From positions 163,402 through 227,401 of the forward strand of contig CAXTIU010000006.1 of assembly GCA_964244495.1 (NCBI GenBank): DNA of 64,000 nt, given 5' to 3'. Origin of the DNA: RH-AL1 sp964244495. GTDB taxonomy: Bacteria; Pseudomonadota; Alphaproteobacteria; Rhizobiales; Beijerinckiaceae. Every line of letters begins with the position of its first letter. Position 1 is the stretch's first letter. Under the pieces are notes generated by a model, which was not told the origin of the DNA, made no database searches, and saw only the letters and a list, made by a program, of their open reading frames with translations. Positions 27,499-36,348 of this stretch are shown piece after piece. A program made the position numbers and the translations under genes.

Positions 27499-30309
27499 TC
27501 ACGGGACAACCCGGCGGACATCGGTCTCCGTCGCCATCGGGGGGGCGCCGTCGGGCGGCGCGTCGCTGGCCAGCGCCTTGAGGCGGTAGAGCGCCGCCAT
27601 CGCCTCGCGCGGGCTGAGCGCGTCGGGATCGATGGCGGCCAGCGCCTCGCGCAACGGGTCCGCCTCCGGCTCGGGCCGGCATCGCTCGGGCCGGGAAGCG
27701 GCGGCGAACAGCGGCAGGTCGGCGAGCAGCCGCGCCACGGGCGCGTCACGGTCGCCGGCCTCCAGCGCCGCCAGCAGGGTCTTGGCGCGCCGCACCGCGA
27801 CCGCCGGCAGGCCGGCGAGCTTGGCGACCTGGATGCCGTAGGAGCGGTCGGCCGCGCCCGGCACCACCTCGTGCAGGAACACGACATCGCCGTGCCAGTC
27901 GGCGACCCGCGTCGTCAGGTTGACGAGCCGGTCGAGCCGGGCCGACAACTGGGTCAGCTCGTGGAAATGGGTGGCGAAGATCGCCCGCGAGCGGTTGCGC
28001 TCGTGGAGGTGCTCCATCACCGCCCAGGCGATCGACAGGCCGTCGAAGGTCGCCGTGCCGCGCCCGATCTCGTCGAGGATCACCAGGGAGGCCGGCGTGG
28101 CTCGGTTGAGGATGGCGGCGGTCTCGACCATCTCCACCATGAAGGTGGAGCGCCCGCGCGCGAGGTCGTCGGCCGCGCCGACGCGGGAGAACAGCCGGTC
28201 CACGATGCCGATGCGGGCATGGGTGGCCGGCACGAAGGAGCCCATCTGCGCCAGCACCGCGATCAGCGCGTTCTGCCGGAGGAAGGTCGACTTGCCGGCC
28301 ATGTTGGGGCCGGTGACCACCGCGATGCGGCCGCCGCGCGGCGTGGCGGACAGGTCGCAGTCGTTCGCCACGAACGGCTCGCCCTGCCCGCGCAGCGCCG
28401 CCTCGACGACCGGGTGGCGACCGCCGCGGATCGCGAAGGCGCCCCCGTCGGCGATCTCCGGCCGCGTCCAGTCGCGCGCGGCGGCGACGTCGGCGAGCGC
28501 GGCGGCGACGTCGATGAGGCCGAGCGCGTCGGAGGCCGCGCCGATCGCCGGCGAGGCGTCGAGGATCGCGGCGGCGGCGGCGTCGAAGAGCGCGTTCTCG
28601 CGCGCGGTGGCGTCCGCCGCCGCCGCCGCGATCTTGGCTTCCAGCGCGCCGAGCGCACTGGTCGAGAAGCGCATCGCGTCGACCATCGTCTGGCGATGGA
28701 CGAAGGTGGCGTTGAGGGGCGCCACCATCAGCCGTTCGCCCAGCGCCTGGGGCACCTCGACGAAGTAGCCCAGCATCGAGTTGTGCTTGACCTTGAGCCG
28801 ACGGCTGCCGGCGAGGTCGCAGTATTCTCCCTGTAGCGCGGCGATCACCTGCCGGCTCTCGTCGCGCAGCGCGCGCGTCCCGTCGAGGGCGGGGTCGTGG
28901 CCGGGACGGATGAAGCCGCCGTCGCGTCGCTGGAGCGGCAGGCTGTCGTCGAGCATGGCGGCGAGCCGCCCACTGAGCCCGGGGTCGAGGCCCTCCAGCC
29001 CGGCGCGGGCCTCGATCAGCAACGCGGGCAGCGGTCCCCGCGGGAAGGCGTCGTCGTGCAGGCCGGCGGCGAGCGCGCGGGCGGCGGCGAGGCCCTCGCC
29101 GATGGCGGCGAGGTCGCGCGGCCCGGCCCGGTCGAGCGCGAGGCGGGACACGGCGCGGGCGAGGTCGGGCGCGCCCTTCAGGAGTTTTCGCACGTCAACC
29201 CGCAGGTCGCGGTGCTCGACCAGGGTCGCCACCGCCGCCAGCCGCGCCTCGATGGCGGCGCGCTCGGTGAGCGGCGACGACAGCCAGGCGGCGAGCAGGC
29301 GGCTGCCGGCCGGGGTGACGCAAGCGTCGATGGCGGCGAGCAGCGAGCCGGCGCGCGCACCCGCCAGCGTGCGGGTCAGTTCGAGGTTGGCGCGGGTCGC
29401 CGCGTCGATCTCCATCGCGCGCGCGCGGCGCACCGAGGTCGGCGGGTCGAGCTTGGGGCGCGTGCCGCACTGGGTCCGCTCGACGTAGAAGATCGCGACC
29501 GCCGCCGCCGCGACCTCGGCCGGAGACAGGCCGCCGAGCCCTTCCAGCGTCGCGAGACCGAACCAATCGAGCAGCCGGCGCTCGGCGGAGCCGGGCTCGC
29601 GCCCGATCCGGGTCACCGGCACCCTGACCTCGGCCAGCACGCGGGCGACCTCGGGATGGTCGGCCAGCGCGTCGGCGACGACGAGCTCGCGCGGGTCGAC
29701 CCGGCCGATCTCGCCGCCGAGCGAAGGGAGCGGCGCCTCGCAGACCTCGAAGACGCCGGTCGACATGTCGAGCGCGGCCAGCCCGAACCCCCAGGCGCCG
29801 TCCGCGCCGCGCACGCGGGCGAGCGCCGCCAGCCAGTTGGCGCGCTCGGGCGCGAGCAGGCGCTCCTCCGTCAGCGTGCCGGGCGTGACGAGGCGCACCA
29901 CGGCGCGGGCGACGACCGACTTGCCGCCCCGGCGCTTGGCCTCGGCCGGGTCCTCCGTCTGCTCGCAGATCGCCACGCGATGGCCGGCCTCGATGAGGCG
30001 GTGGAGGTAGTCCTCCGAGCGCTCCACCGGCACGCCGCACATCGGGATGTCGGCGTCCTCGTGCCGCCCCCGGCGGGTCAGCACGATGCCGAGCGTCTTC
30101 GCCGCGACCGCCGCGTCGTCGAAGAACAGCTCGTAGAAGTCGCCCATGCGGTAGAACAGCAGCGCGTCGGGGTGCGCCGCCTTGATGCCGAGGTACTGCG
30201 CCATCATCGGCGAGGCTTTGGCGGCATCCCGCGCGGCCGCTTCGGGGACGGAAAGGCTATTATGGGTGAAGGGCGCTTGCTCTCGATCGGTCCTGCGCAT
30301 GGGTGTCAT
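27499..30309 (-). CDS. mutS: DNA mismatch repair protein MutS
   Basis: Recognises base mismatches and small loops and recruits MutL. About 936 residues: mismatch-binding domain with GDFYELFFDDA (Phe-x-Glu), connector and lever domains, Walker A VTGPNMAGKSTFLRQNALIA, Walker B ASLVILDEIGRGTATFDGLS and the signature region FATHFHELTQLSARL. The start is uncertain: ATG codons at 30309 and 30300 both precede RTDREQAPFT; a start at 30390 would add an unrelated leader. Complete and undisturbed, so a mutator state is not indicated. Confidence 0.97.
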   Translation of the reverse strand: MTPMRRTDREQAPFTHNSLSVPEAAARDAAKASPMMAQYLGIKAAHPDALLFYRMGDFYELFFDDAAVAAKTLGIVLTRRGRHEDADIPMCGVPVERSEDYLHRLIEAGHRVAICEQTEDPAEAKRRGGKSVVARAVVRLVTPGTLTEERLLAPERANWLAALARVRGADGAWGFGLAALDMSTGVFEVCEAPLPSLGGEIGRVDPRELVVADALADHPEVARVLAEVRVPVTRIGREPGSAERRLLDWFGLATLEGLGGLSPAEVAAAAVAIFYVERTQCGTRPKLDPPTSVRRARAMEIDAATRANLELTRTLAGARAGSLLAAIDACVTPAGSRLLAAWLSSPLTERAAIEARLAAVATLVEHRDLRVDVRKLLKGAPDLARAVSRLALDRAGPRDLAAIGEGLAAARALAAGLHDDAFPRGPLPALLIEARAGLEGLDPGLSGRLAAMLDDSLPLQRRDGGFIRPGHDPALDGTRALRDESRQVIAALQGEYCDLAGSRRLKVKHNSMLGYFVEVPQALGERLMVAPLNATFVHRQTMVDAMRFSTSALGALEAKIAAAAADATARENALFDAAAAAILDASPAIGAASDALGLIDVAAALADVAAARDWTRPEIADGGAFAIRGGRHPVVEAALRGQGEPFVANDCDLSATPRGGRIAVVTGPNMAGKSTFLRQNALIAVLAQMGSFVPATHARIGIVDRLFSRVGAADDLARGRSTFMVEMVETAAILNRATPASLVILDEIGRGTATFDGLSIAWAVMEHLHERNRSRAIFATHFHELTQLSARLDRLVNLTTRVADWHGDVVFLHEVVPGAADRSYGIQVAKLAGLPAVAVRRAKTLLAALEAGDRDAPVARLLADLPLFAAASRPERCRPEPEADPLREALAAIDPDALSPREAMAALYRLKALASDAPPDGAPPMATETDVRRVVP

Positions 30310-30401
30310 AGGCGAAGATCGCGATCGCGGCGTCAATGGTCGCGCCTGGTCCGTCCACGAGACTCCGGCGGATTGGCATCGGGCCGTCACATCAGGCTAT
30401 T

Positions 30402-30545
30402 AACTTGTATGCGCAGTTCGCGTCCGGCATCGCCGTGAGCGCGATCGCCACCGCGACCAGCCTGGGCCGGCAAGCGACCTGCACTGTTCAGGACAACCGA
30501 GCCAAGGTGAAGGTTATTCTGCTGGCTCGGGGAAGCTGGGCGTGA
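30402..30545 (+). CDS. Small ORF overlapping the PemK-like gene start
   Basis: Open frame of about 47 codons from a TTG at 30402, ending in a TGA that overlaps the GTG start of the toxin-like gene (GTGA, 30542-30545). Product hydrophobic then basic (YAQFASGIAVSAIATATSLG, later NRAKVKVILLARGSWA). It resembles no known antitoxin. The overlap and position are those of an antitoxin gene, but the start codon is weak and the frame may be chance. Confidence 0.25.
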   Translation, partial: NLYAQFASGIAVSAIATATSLGRQATCTVQDNRAKVKVILLARGSWA

Positions 30546-30973
30546 TCACCTTCTCCCCACGTCGCGGTGCGATCCTCCTGTGCGACTTCGGCCCGAACCC
30601 GCTCGACGCGTCGACCTTCCCGCTTCACCGTCCGCCGCTGTCGAGCGCGCCGGAAGTGTGGAAGGTCCGACGCGCGATCGTCGTCTCGCCCGATGCCGCG
30701 AACCACCGCCATGGGGCCGGACCTGGCCTCTGCATCGTGGTCCCCTGTAGCGCGACGCCGCCGCGATCGGCGGACCCGCAGGACGTGTCGATCCCGCTCG
30801 GCTCCTATCGGAGCTTCACCCGCGACGTATGGGTGAAATGCTCCACCCCGGCGCGGGTGTCCCACTCGCGCCTCGATCGCGTCGCCTTCGGCGGGAACTA
30901 CAGGACGGAGTTCCTGAGCGCGGCCGACATGCTGCGCGTGGAGGCCGGCCTGCGGACTGCGCTCGGCCTGTAG
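30542..30973 (+). CDS. PemK/MazF-like toxin family protein
   Basis: 143 residues with the general pattern of PemK/MazF ribonuclease toxins: PRRGAILLCDFGPNP at the N-terminus, VRRAIVVSPDAANHR, a central strand (GLCIVVPCSATPPR), then a later segment (FTRDVWVKCSTPARVSHSRL). Relatives cleave mRNA as part of type II toxin-antitoxin pairs. Begins with GTG at 30542. No recognisable antitoxin gene flanks it; only the 47-codon frame just upstream overlaps it. The family call is by pattern and moderately sure; activity is unknown. Confidence 0.72.
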   Translation: MITFSPRRGAILLCDFGPNPLDASTFPLHRPPLSSAPEVWKVRRAIVVSPDAANHRHGAGPGLCIVVPCSATPPRSADPQDVSIPLGSYRSFTRDVWVKCSTPARVSHSRLDRVAFGGNYRTEFLSAADMLRVEAGLRTALGL

Positions 30974-31132
30974 TTGGAAAACACGCGGATATGAATTATA
31001 TTCGATCCGTCCTCGCGAGAGGCTTTGAAGGTCCACCCGGCTACAGACATCGCCAAGCCAGGGACTAGGCGCATCGGTTTCAGCGACGCGCCGAACTCTA
31101 TCCGGAGAGGGATGTGGCGGACCTTAGACCGA

Positions 31133-31167
31133 GGGCCTTGCCTCACAGGCAAGGCCCTTTCTTTTTC
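31133..31167 (+). terminator. Strong intrinsic terminator, possibly ending a small RNA
   Basis: Perfect 11-bp stem gggccttgcct / aggcaaggccc with loop cac, followed by tttcttttt. It lies about 160 bp after the PemK-like stop codon, far for that gene's own terminator, so it could close an independent small transcript starting somewhere in 30980-31080. Confidence 0.8.
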
Positions 31168-31698
31168 GCTTGCGGCCTGGTTGACCTGGAATCTGAATCA
31201 AGCCATTTTTGCGACTGGAGTCCGTTGGCCGGGCATATGGCTGGGATCAACACTGTTCACAGGGTGCGACCGCAGGGTCAGCGCTCTTTTTTATGCCCAA
31301 ATTCGGCCTTGCCGGAACGTCGTGGACATCCGTGTGCTGAAGTAATCCGCCGAGCGGGGTTCTCCACGGACCACTGCCGCAACTCGGTAGCGCGGCCCTC
31401 TAAACACTTCTCATCCCATCCTTCCGGCACGTGCCGCTTTCCCTCGCCTCGAATCTATCGCGGCGGGCGACGACGCCTGTCCGTATGGCCGCGAGGAGCG
31501 CCTTCGGTTCGGTGCGGTGCGCGAGGTCGCGACTTGGCCGATCCTCCTTCCACAGCCCGACGCGACCGCTGGGCTTCACAAGGATCGCCATGGAAGCTAT
31601 ATCGCCTGAGCCCGACGCGCGTTCGGGCTTGTATCCCTCACAAGAACTCTGCCGCGCAGGCCGGGATCATGTGGCCTCCAACAGTGGAGCCCGTGCCC

Positions 31699-31857
31699 AT
31701 GCCGCCGGCTAACTTCTTCACATACTGTGTGGCATACATCTCCGCCGCATTCGCCGCCATCTCGTGCCTACCCGTCCCTTGGCATGGCCCGGCGTTCGGA
31801 TGCGTCCTCGCGATTGGTCTGGCCATGGTCGTCCTGGTCGCCCCTAAGCAGCCTTGA
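31699..31857 (+). CDS. Possible 52-residue membrane peptide
   Basis: An ATG at 31699 opens 52 codons with two hydrophobic runs (FFTYCVAYISAAFAAISCL and GCVLAIGLAMVVLVAP). No clear Shine-Dalgarno and no recognised family. It ends 27 bp before the convergent kup stop. Could be a genuine small membrane protein or a chance frame. Confidence 0.3.
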   Translation: MPPANFFTYCVAYISAAFAAISCLPVPWHGPAFGCVLAIGLAMVVLVAPKQP

Positions 31858-31884
31858 GCACCTGAAAAGCCATGGCAGAGCGAC

Positions 31885-34041
31885 TCACACCGTCACCTGC
31901 GCTCCCAGTTCCACCACCCTGTCGGAGGGGATCGCGAAGAAGTCGGTGGCGTTCGCCGCCTGCTTCGACAGGGCCACGAACAGGTTGTCCTGCCACAGCG
32001 GCATGCCGGAGCTGGGCGAGGTCTTGATCGTGCGGCGGCCGAGGAAGAACGAGGTCGTCATGATGTCGAACTTCAGGCCGGACTTGCGTAGCGAGGCGAG
32101 CGCGGAGGGGATGCGCGGGCTTTCCATGTAGCCGTAGTGCAGCACCACCTTCGTGAAGTCGGCCGACACCTTCTCGATCTCGTAGCGTTTGGCGAGCGGC
32201 ACGCGCGGCGTCACCTCCGTTTTCACCGACATGATCAGGACTCGCTCGTGCAGCACCTTGTTGTGCTTCAGGTTGTGCATCAGCGAGGACGGCGCGGTGT
32301 CGGGATGGTTGGTCAGGAAGATCGCGGTGCCGGCGACCCGCTGCGGCTTCGACTTCTCCAGCATGCGGATCAGGTCGATCGTGGGGATCGAGTCGCGCTG
32401 CGTCTTGCGCACCAGCAGCCTGTTGCCGCGCACCCAGGTCCACATCACGACCATCGAGCAGGACGCGAGCAGGAGCGGCACCCACCCGCCTTCGACCACC
32501 TTGACGAGGTTGGCGGCGAGAAAGGCGAGGTCGACCGCCAGGAACATGCCGGTGAAGGCGAGCGCCGCCCACAGCGGCCAACGCCACAGCTTCCATACCA
32601 CCACGAAGGCGATGGCCGTGGTCACCACCATCGTGCCGGTGACGGCGATGCCGTAGGCCGAGGCCAGCGCGCTGGAACTCTTGAACAGGAGCACCAGCGC
32701 GAGCACGCCGATCAGCAGCATGCGGTTGACGCGAGGGATGAAGATCTGCCCCTCCAGCATCTCGGAGGTGTGAAGGATCAGCATGCGCGGCAGCAGGCCG
32801 AGCTGGATCGCCTGGCGCGCCAGGGAAAAGGCGCCGGTGATGACCGCCTGGCTGGCGACGACCGTCGCGATCGTGGACAGGATCACCAGCGGCAGCAGCG
32901 CCCACGACGGAGCCAGCAGGAAGAACGGGTTCTCCACCGTCTTCGGGTTCGACAGGACGAGGGCGCCCTGACCGAGGTAGTTGCAGATGAGCGCCGGCAG
33001 CACGAAACACAACCAGGCCGCCTGGATCGGAAAGCGGCCGAAGTGCCCCATGTCGGCGTAGAGCGCCTCCGCGCCCGTGACCGCCAGGAAGACGGAGCCG
33101 AGCACGATGAAGCCGAGGAACCCGTGCCCGAACAGGAAGGCTAAGCCGTGCCACGGGTTGAACGCGCGGAAGATGCGCGGCGCGTCGCCGATGTGCAGCA
33201 GTCCGAGCAGGGCGATCACGACGAAGAACACGAGCATCACCGGCCCGAAGAAGGTGGCGACGCGCGCCGTCCCGCTCTGCTGGAAGAAGAACAGCGTGAC
33301 GAGGATCAGCACCGTCAGCGGCAGCACGTAGGCGTCGAAGATCGGCGTCACGAGGTCGAGACCCTCCAGCGCCGAGAGCACGGAGATGGCCGGGGTGATG
33401 ATCGCGTCGCCGGAGAACAGGGCCGCGCCGGCGACGCCGAGGAAGAACACGGGGACGGACGACCGCTTCAACGCCTGCTGCGCCAGGGCCATCAGGGACA
33501 GCGTGCCGCCCTCGCCCTTGTTGTCGGCGCGCATCAGGAACAGGACGTATTTGGCGGTGACGGTGAAGAACAGCGCCCACACGAGCAGCGACACCGTGCC
33601 GATGACCGCCTCGTCGGTGAGGCCGACCGCCTTCGAATGCGCGAGCGACTCCCGCAGGGCGTAGAGCGGGCTCGTCCCGATGTCGCCGTAGACGACGCCG
33701 ATGGAGGCGATGGCGAGGCCGACGACGTTGGTCGCGTGCTTGTGGGGCGTGACATTGCCGGCCGCGGCGGCGTCGGACGCCGTCGGGGACGCGGCGGCGC
33801 CCGGCGCCGGCGAACCCAGCGCGGGGCCGCTCGGTCTCGATGCGGTCGGCGCGGGCGCCATGGGGGACGGTCCGTTCGCCGGGCTCGCGGGGGGGTCGCC
33901 GGCCGACCCGCCCCTGGTCGGCAGGGCATCGTGCGACGACAAGACCTGCGACGATGGCCCCCGGGCCGATGCGCCTTGCAGGACCGGCGTGGGCGATGCC
34001 GCCTTTGCGGGGGTCGACCCTCGCACCGTGTCTCGCGACAT
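31885..34041 (-). CDS. kup: Potassium uptake protein Kup
   Basis: Low-affinity potassium/proton symporter of the KUP/HAK/KT family. 718 residues: a long Pro/Ala/Ser-rich N-terminus (about 100 residues, probably disordered), first helix at GLAIASIGVVYGDIGTSPLY (family signature), then NKGEGGTLSLMALAQQAL, about 12 membrane helices to residue 530, and a cytoplasmic C-domain (KTEVTPRVPLAKRYEIEKVS). The N-terminal extension is longer than usual; a start at 33861 (MAPAPTASRP) would shorten it. Confidence 0.95.
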   Translation of the reverse strand: MSRDTVRGSTPAKAASPTPVLQGASARGPSSQVLSSHDALPTRGGSAGDPPASPANGPSPMAPAPTASRPSGPALGSPAPGAAASPTASDAAAAGNVTPHKHATNVVGLAIASIGVVYGDIGTSPLYALRESLAHSKAVGLTDEAVIGTVSLLVWALFFTVTAKYVLFLMRADNKGEGGTLSLMALAQQALKRSSVPVFFLGVAGAALFSGDAIITPAISVLSALEGLDLVTPIFDAYVLPLTVLILVTLFFFQQSGTARVATFFGPVMLVFFVVIALLGLLHIGDAPRIFRAFNPWHGLAFLFGHGFLGFIVLGSVFLAVTGAEALYADMGHFGRFPIQAAWLCFVLPALICNYLGQGALVLSNPKTVENPFFLLAPSWALLPLVILSTIATVVASQAVITGAFSLARQAIQLGLLPRMLILHTSEMLEGQIFIPRVNRMLLIGVLALVLLFKSSSALASAYGIAVTGTMVVTTAIAFVVVWKLWRWPLWAALAFTGMFLAVDLAFLAANLVKVVEGGWVPLLLASCSMVVMWTWVRGNRLLVRKTQRDSIPTIDLIRMLEKSKPQRVAGTAIFLTNHPDTAPSSLMHNLKHNKVLHERVLIMSVKTEVTPRVPLAKRYEIEKVSADFTKVVLHYGYMESPRIPSALASLRKSGLKFDIMTTSFFLGRRTIKTSPSSGMPLWQDNLFVALSKQAANATDFFAIPSDRVVELGAQVTV

Positions 34042-34236
34042 CCTATGGGTTCCCCGCGAACCGTGCCCGAAGACGCGTCGTCGATTGCATCCCGCTCTAT
34101 AGCCAATTCAGGGAAGGACGAGAAGCCCGGTGACGCGCGCGACAGGCGCCGCCCGGAGGCCCGTGACCTTGGCCGTGCAACCTTAGCCGTGACTCGCGTC
34201 TTTCCTATCGCCAATGCTTAAGCCGGGAGGCGATCC

Positions 34237-34404
34237 GTGACACTTCTCCTACTCATCCTGATCATCGTGCTGCTGTTCGGCGGCGGCGGCTACTATGGTC
34301 ATCGCGCCGGCTATTATGGCGGCGGCGGCATCGGCATCGTCGGCCTCGTCGTCATCGTCCTCGTCGTGCTCGTCCTGTTCGGTCATCGCGGCGTCGGCAT
34401 CTGA
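34237..34404 (+). CDS. DUF3309-like small hydrophobic protein
   Basis: 55 residues from a GTG at 34237 with a good Shine-Dalgarno (gggagg). Two hydrophobic stretches (LLLLILIIVLLFG and GIGIVGLVVIVLVVLVLFG) separated by a Gly/Tyr/His turn (GGYYGHRAGYYGGGG). This architecture matches the short DUF3309-type membrane proteins common in Hyphomicrobiales; function unknown. Divergent from kup, upstream of fpr. Confidence 0.7.
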   Translation: MTLLLLILIIVLLFGGGGYYGHRAGYYGGGGIGIVGLVVIVLVVLVLFGHRGVGI

Positions 34405-34567
34405 GCACGGCGGGCGGCGCCGGCGCGGGCTCGCGTGCCACGTCCGGGTCGCGCCGCGCGGTTCCGGGCCGCGACCGCGCAATGTTGCGATGCGTCGAAC
34501 GCGGATTGCGCATGGCGTGGAATGGACTTAGCTAAGTCATCCCGTGACGGCCCCGTGCGAAGGATCC

Positions 34568-35341
34568 ATGAGCAAGTTTCTCGAGGAACGCGTCCTGTCC
34601 GTCCATCACTGGACGGATAGCCTCTTCAGCTTCCGCACCACGCGCGATCCCTCGTTCCGCTTCCGCAGCGGCGAATTCACGATGATCGGCATCCCGGTCG
34701 ACGGCAAGCCGCTGCTGCGGGCCTACAGCGTCGCCAGCGCCCACTACGAGGACGAACTCGAGTTCTTCTCGATCAAGGTCGCCGACGGCCCGCTGACCTC
34801 GCGCCTGCAGCACCTGAAGGCGGGCGACCCCGTGATGGTGAGCCGCAAGCCGACCGGCACGCTGGTGCTCGACAACCTCGCGCCGGGCAAGCACCTGTAC
34901 CTGCTCGGCACCGGCACCGGCCTTGCCCCGTTCCTGTCCATCATCAAGGACCCCGAGACCTACGAGCGCTTCGCGAAGGTGATCGTGGTGCACGGCGTGC
35001 GCTTCGCCAAGGATCTCGCCTACGGCGAGATCATCTCCGACATCCTGCCCAGGGACGAGTTCCTGGGTGAACTGGCCTCGGAGCAGCTCATCTACTACCC
35101 GACGGTGACGCGGGAGCCGTTCCGCAACATGGGCCGCATCACGGCGCTGATGGAGGGGGGCAAGCTGTTCGCCGACATCGGATTGCCGCCGATGAGCGTC
35201 GCCGACGACCGGTTCATGCTGTGCGGCAGCCCGCAGATGATCGCCGATGTCCGCGCGCTCCTCGACGGCCGCGGCTACGTGGAGGGCAACCACGGCGAAC
35301 AGGGCCATTTCGTGATCGAGAAGGCCTTCGTCGACAAGTAG
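34568..35341 (+). CDS. fpr: Ferredoxin/flavodoxin--NADP+ reductase
   Basis: FAD enzyme exchanging electrons between NADPH and ferredoxin or flavodoxin, part of oxidative-stress and Fe-S maintenance. 257 residues from the ATG at 34568: FAD site RAYSVASAHYEDELEFFSI, VSRKPTGTLVLDNLAPG, NADP-binding LYLLGTGTGLAPFLSIIKDP, and the C-terminal FMLCGSPQMIADVRALLDG with HFVIEKAFVDK, typical of the bacterial subclass I enzymes. Confidence 0.95.
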   Translation: MSKFLEERVLSVHHWTDSLFSFRTTRDPSFRFRSGEFTMIGIPVDGKPLLRAYSVASAHYEDELEFFSIKVADGPLTSRLQHLKAGDPVMVSRKPTGTLVLDNLAPGKHLYLLGTGTGLAPFLSIIKDPETYERFAKVIVVHGVRFAKDLAYGEIISDILPRDEFLGELASEQLIYYPTVTREPFRNMGRITALMEGGKLFADIGLPPMSVADDRFMLCGSPQMIADVRALLDGRGYVEGNHGEQGHFVIEKAFVDK

Positions 35342-35434
35342 GCCGGTCGAGAGGGCGCTTGTCCGACGACGGCGCCTCGTCGCCGTCGTCGAACGATGCG
35401 GGCCTTCGAGCATTTCCCGTTCGGAGGATCAACC

Positions 35435-36019
35435 ATGCTCGAGAACGTCCCGGCCGCCGTCGGCCACGCCCTCAGTTCCATTCGTCCCGGCCTCGGCAAG
35501 CTCGCTTACGCCCAGGCCGACCTCGCCGCGCCCGAGACGATCCGCGTGACGAGCGAGGCCTTCGCCCACGGCGGCGCGATCCCCGCCCGTTTCACCAGCG
35601 ACGGGGCCAAGGTTTCGCCGCCGCTGCGCTTCGAGGCGCTGCCGGCCGGGGCCAAGTCCCTCGCGCTCGTCGTCGAGGACGCCGACAGCCCGACGCCGGC
35701 GCCCCTGTGCCACGCGCTCGCCTGGCGGATCGCCGCGACCGACGGCGTCGGCTTCCACGAGGCGGCCCTCGACGCCGACGCGATGCCGACCACGCGCAGC
35801 GGCGCGCTCGTCGGCAAGAACTCGTTCCTGTCGTCGGGTTGGCTGCCGCCCGATCCGCCGACCGGCCACGGCCCGCATCGCTACGCCTTCCAGGTCTACG
35901 CGCTCGATACCGAACCCGACCTCCCCGAGGGCGTGGGACGCGGCGCGGTCGTCGACGCTTTGAAGGGCCACGTGCTGGCGAAAGGCCTGCTGATCGGGAC
36001 GTACGAGCGGGCTGGCTGA
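35435..36019 (+). CDS. YbhB/YbcL family PEBP-like protein
   Basis: Phosphatidylethanolamine-binding-protein fold, resembling Raf kinase inhibitor protein; bacterial roles unclear. 194 residues from the ATG at 35435, preceded by ggagg. Signature parts: FTSDGAKVSPPLRFEALPAG, LALVVEDADSPTPAPLCHAL, and PPTGHGPHRYAFQVYALDTE. No signal peptide is evident. A start at 35396 is possible but lacks a Shine-Dalgarno. Confidence 0.92.
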   Translation: MLENVPAAVGHALSSIRPGLGKLAYAQADLAAPETIRVTSEAFAHGGAIPARFTSDGAKVSPPLRFEALPAGAKSLALVVEDADSPTPAPLCHALAWRIAATDGVGFHEAALDADAMPTTRSGALVGKNSFLSSGWLPPDPPTGHGPHRYAFQVYALDTEPDLPEGVGRGAVVDALKGHVLAKGLLIGTYERAG

Positions 36020-36348
36020 TCGTCCGGTCGAGGACAAACGCCGATCGACCGGCCGGATCGAAACCGCGCTCGCTTGTCATGGCGTCCAAACGCCTTTACC
36101 GCTAATGCGCGTTTCCCGTGGAGGGCTGTCGCGTCCGTCGCGAGACGTTCAAGGCACCGGGGGCGCCCGAACATGCGTCGATCGCGCGGCGTCCCGCAAC
36201 GAGGCCAACGCGATCCGAAGCTGGTCGCCGTCACGGGCGGCATCGGCGGACACGCGTCGCTCCGTGAGCGAGCACGACGCGTCCATGCTCGGGCAAGCGC
36301 GCGGTTTTCGGGGCGGCTCGCAGCCGAAGGTTTCGAGGGGGCACGGGA
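36020..36348 (+). other. 329-bp region upstream of the Liv operon
   Basis: No protein-like frame in any phase. It presumably holds the promoter of the branched-chain amino-acid transporter operon, but I see no convincing -35/-10 pair or operator dyad. Confidence 0.5.

Larger units (their letters stand above)
30974..31884 (+). other. Long intergenic region between the toxin-like gene and kup
   Basis: Contains an intrinsic terminator at 31133-31167 (listed separately), a short hydrophobic frame at 31699-31857 (listed separately), and otherwise no protein-like frame. A second T-run (cttttttat, about 31287-31295) follows a weak hairpin (gacc/ggtc). Base composition is more AT-rich than in the neighbouring genes around 31150-31300. 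Confidence 0.5.
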
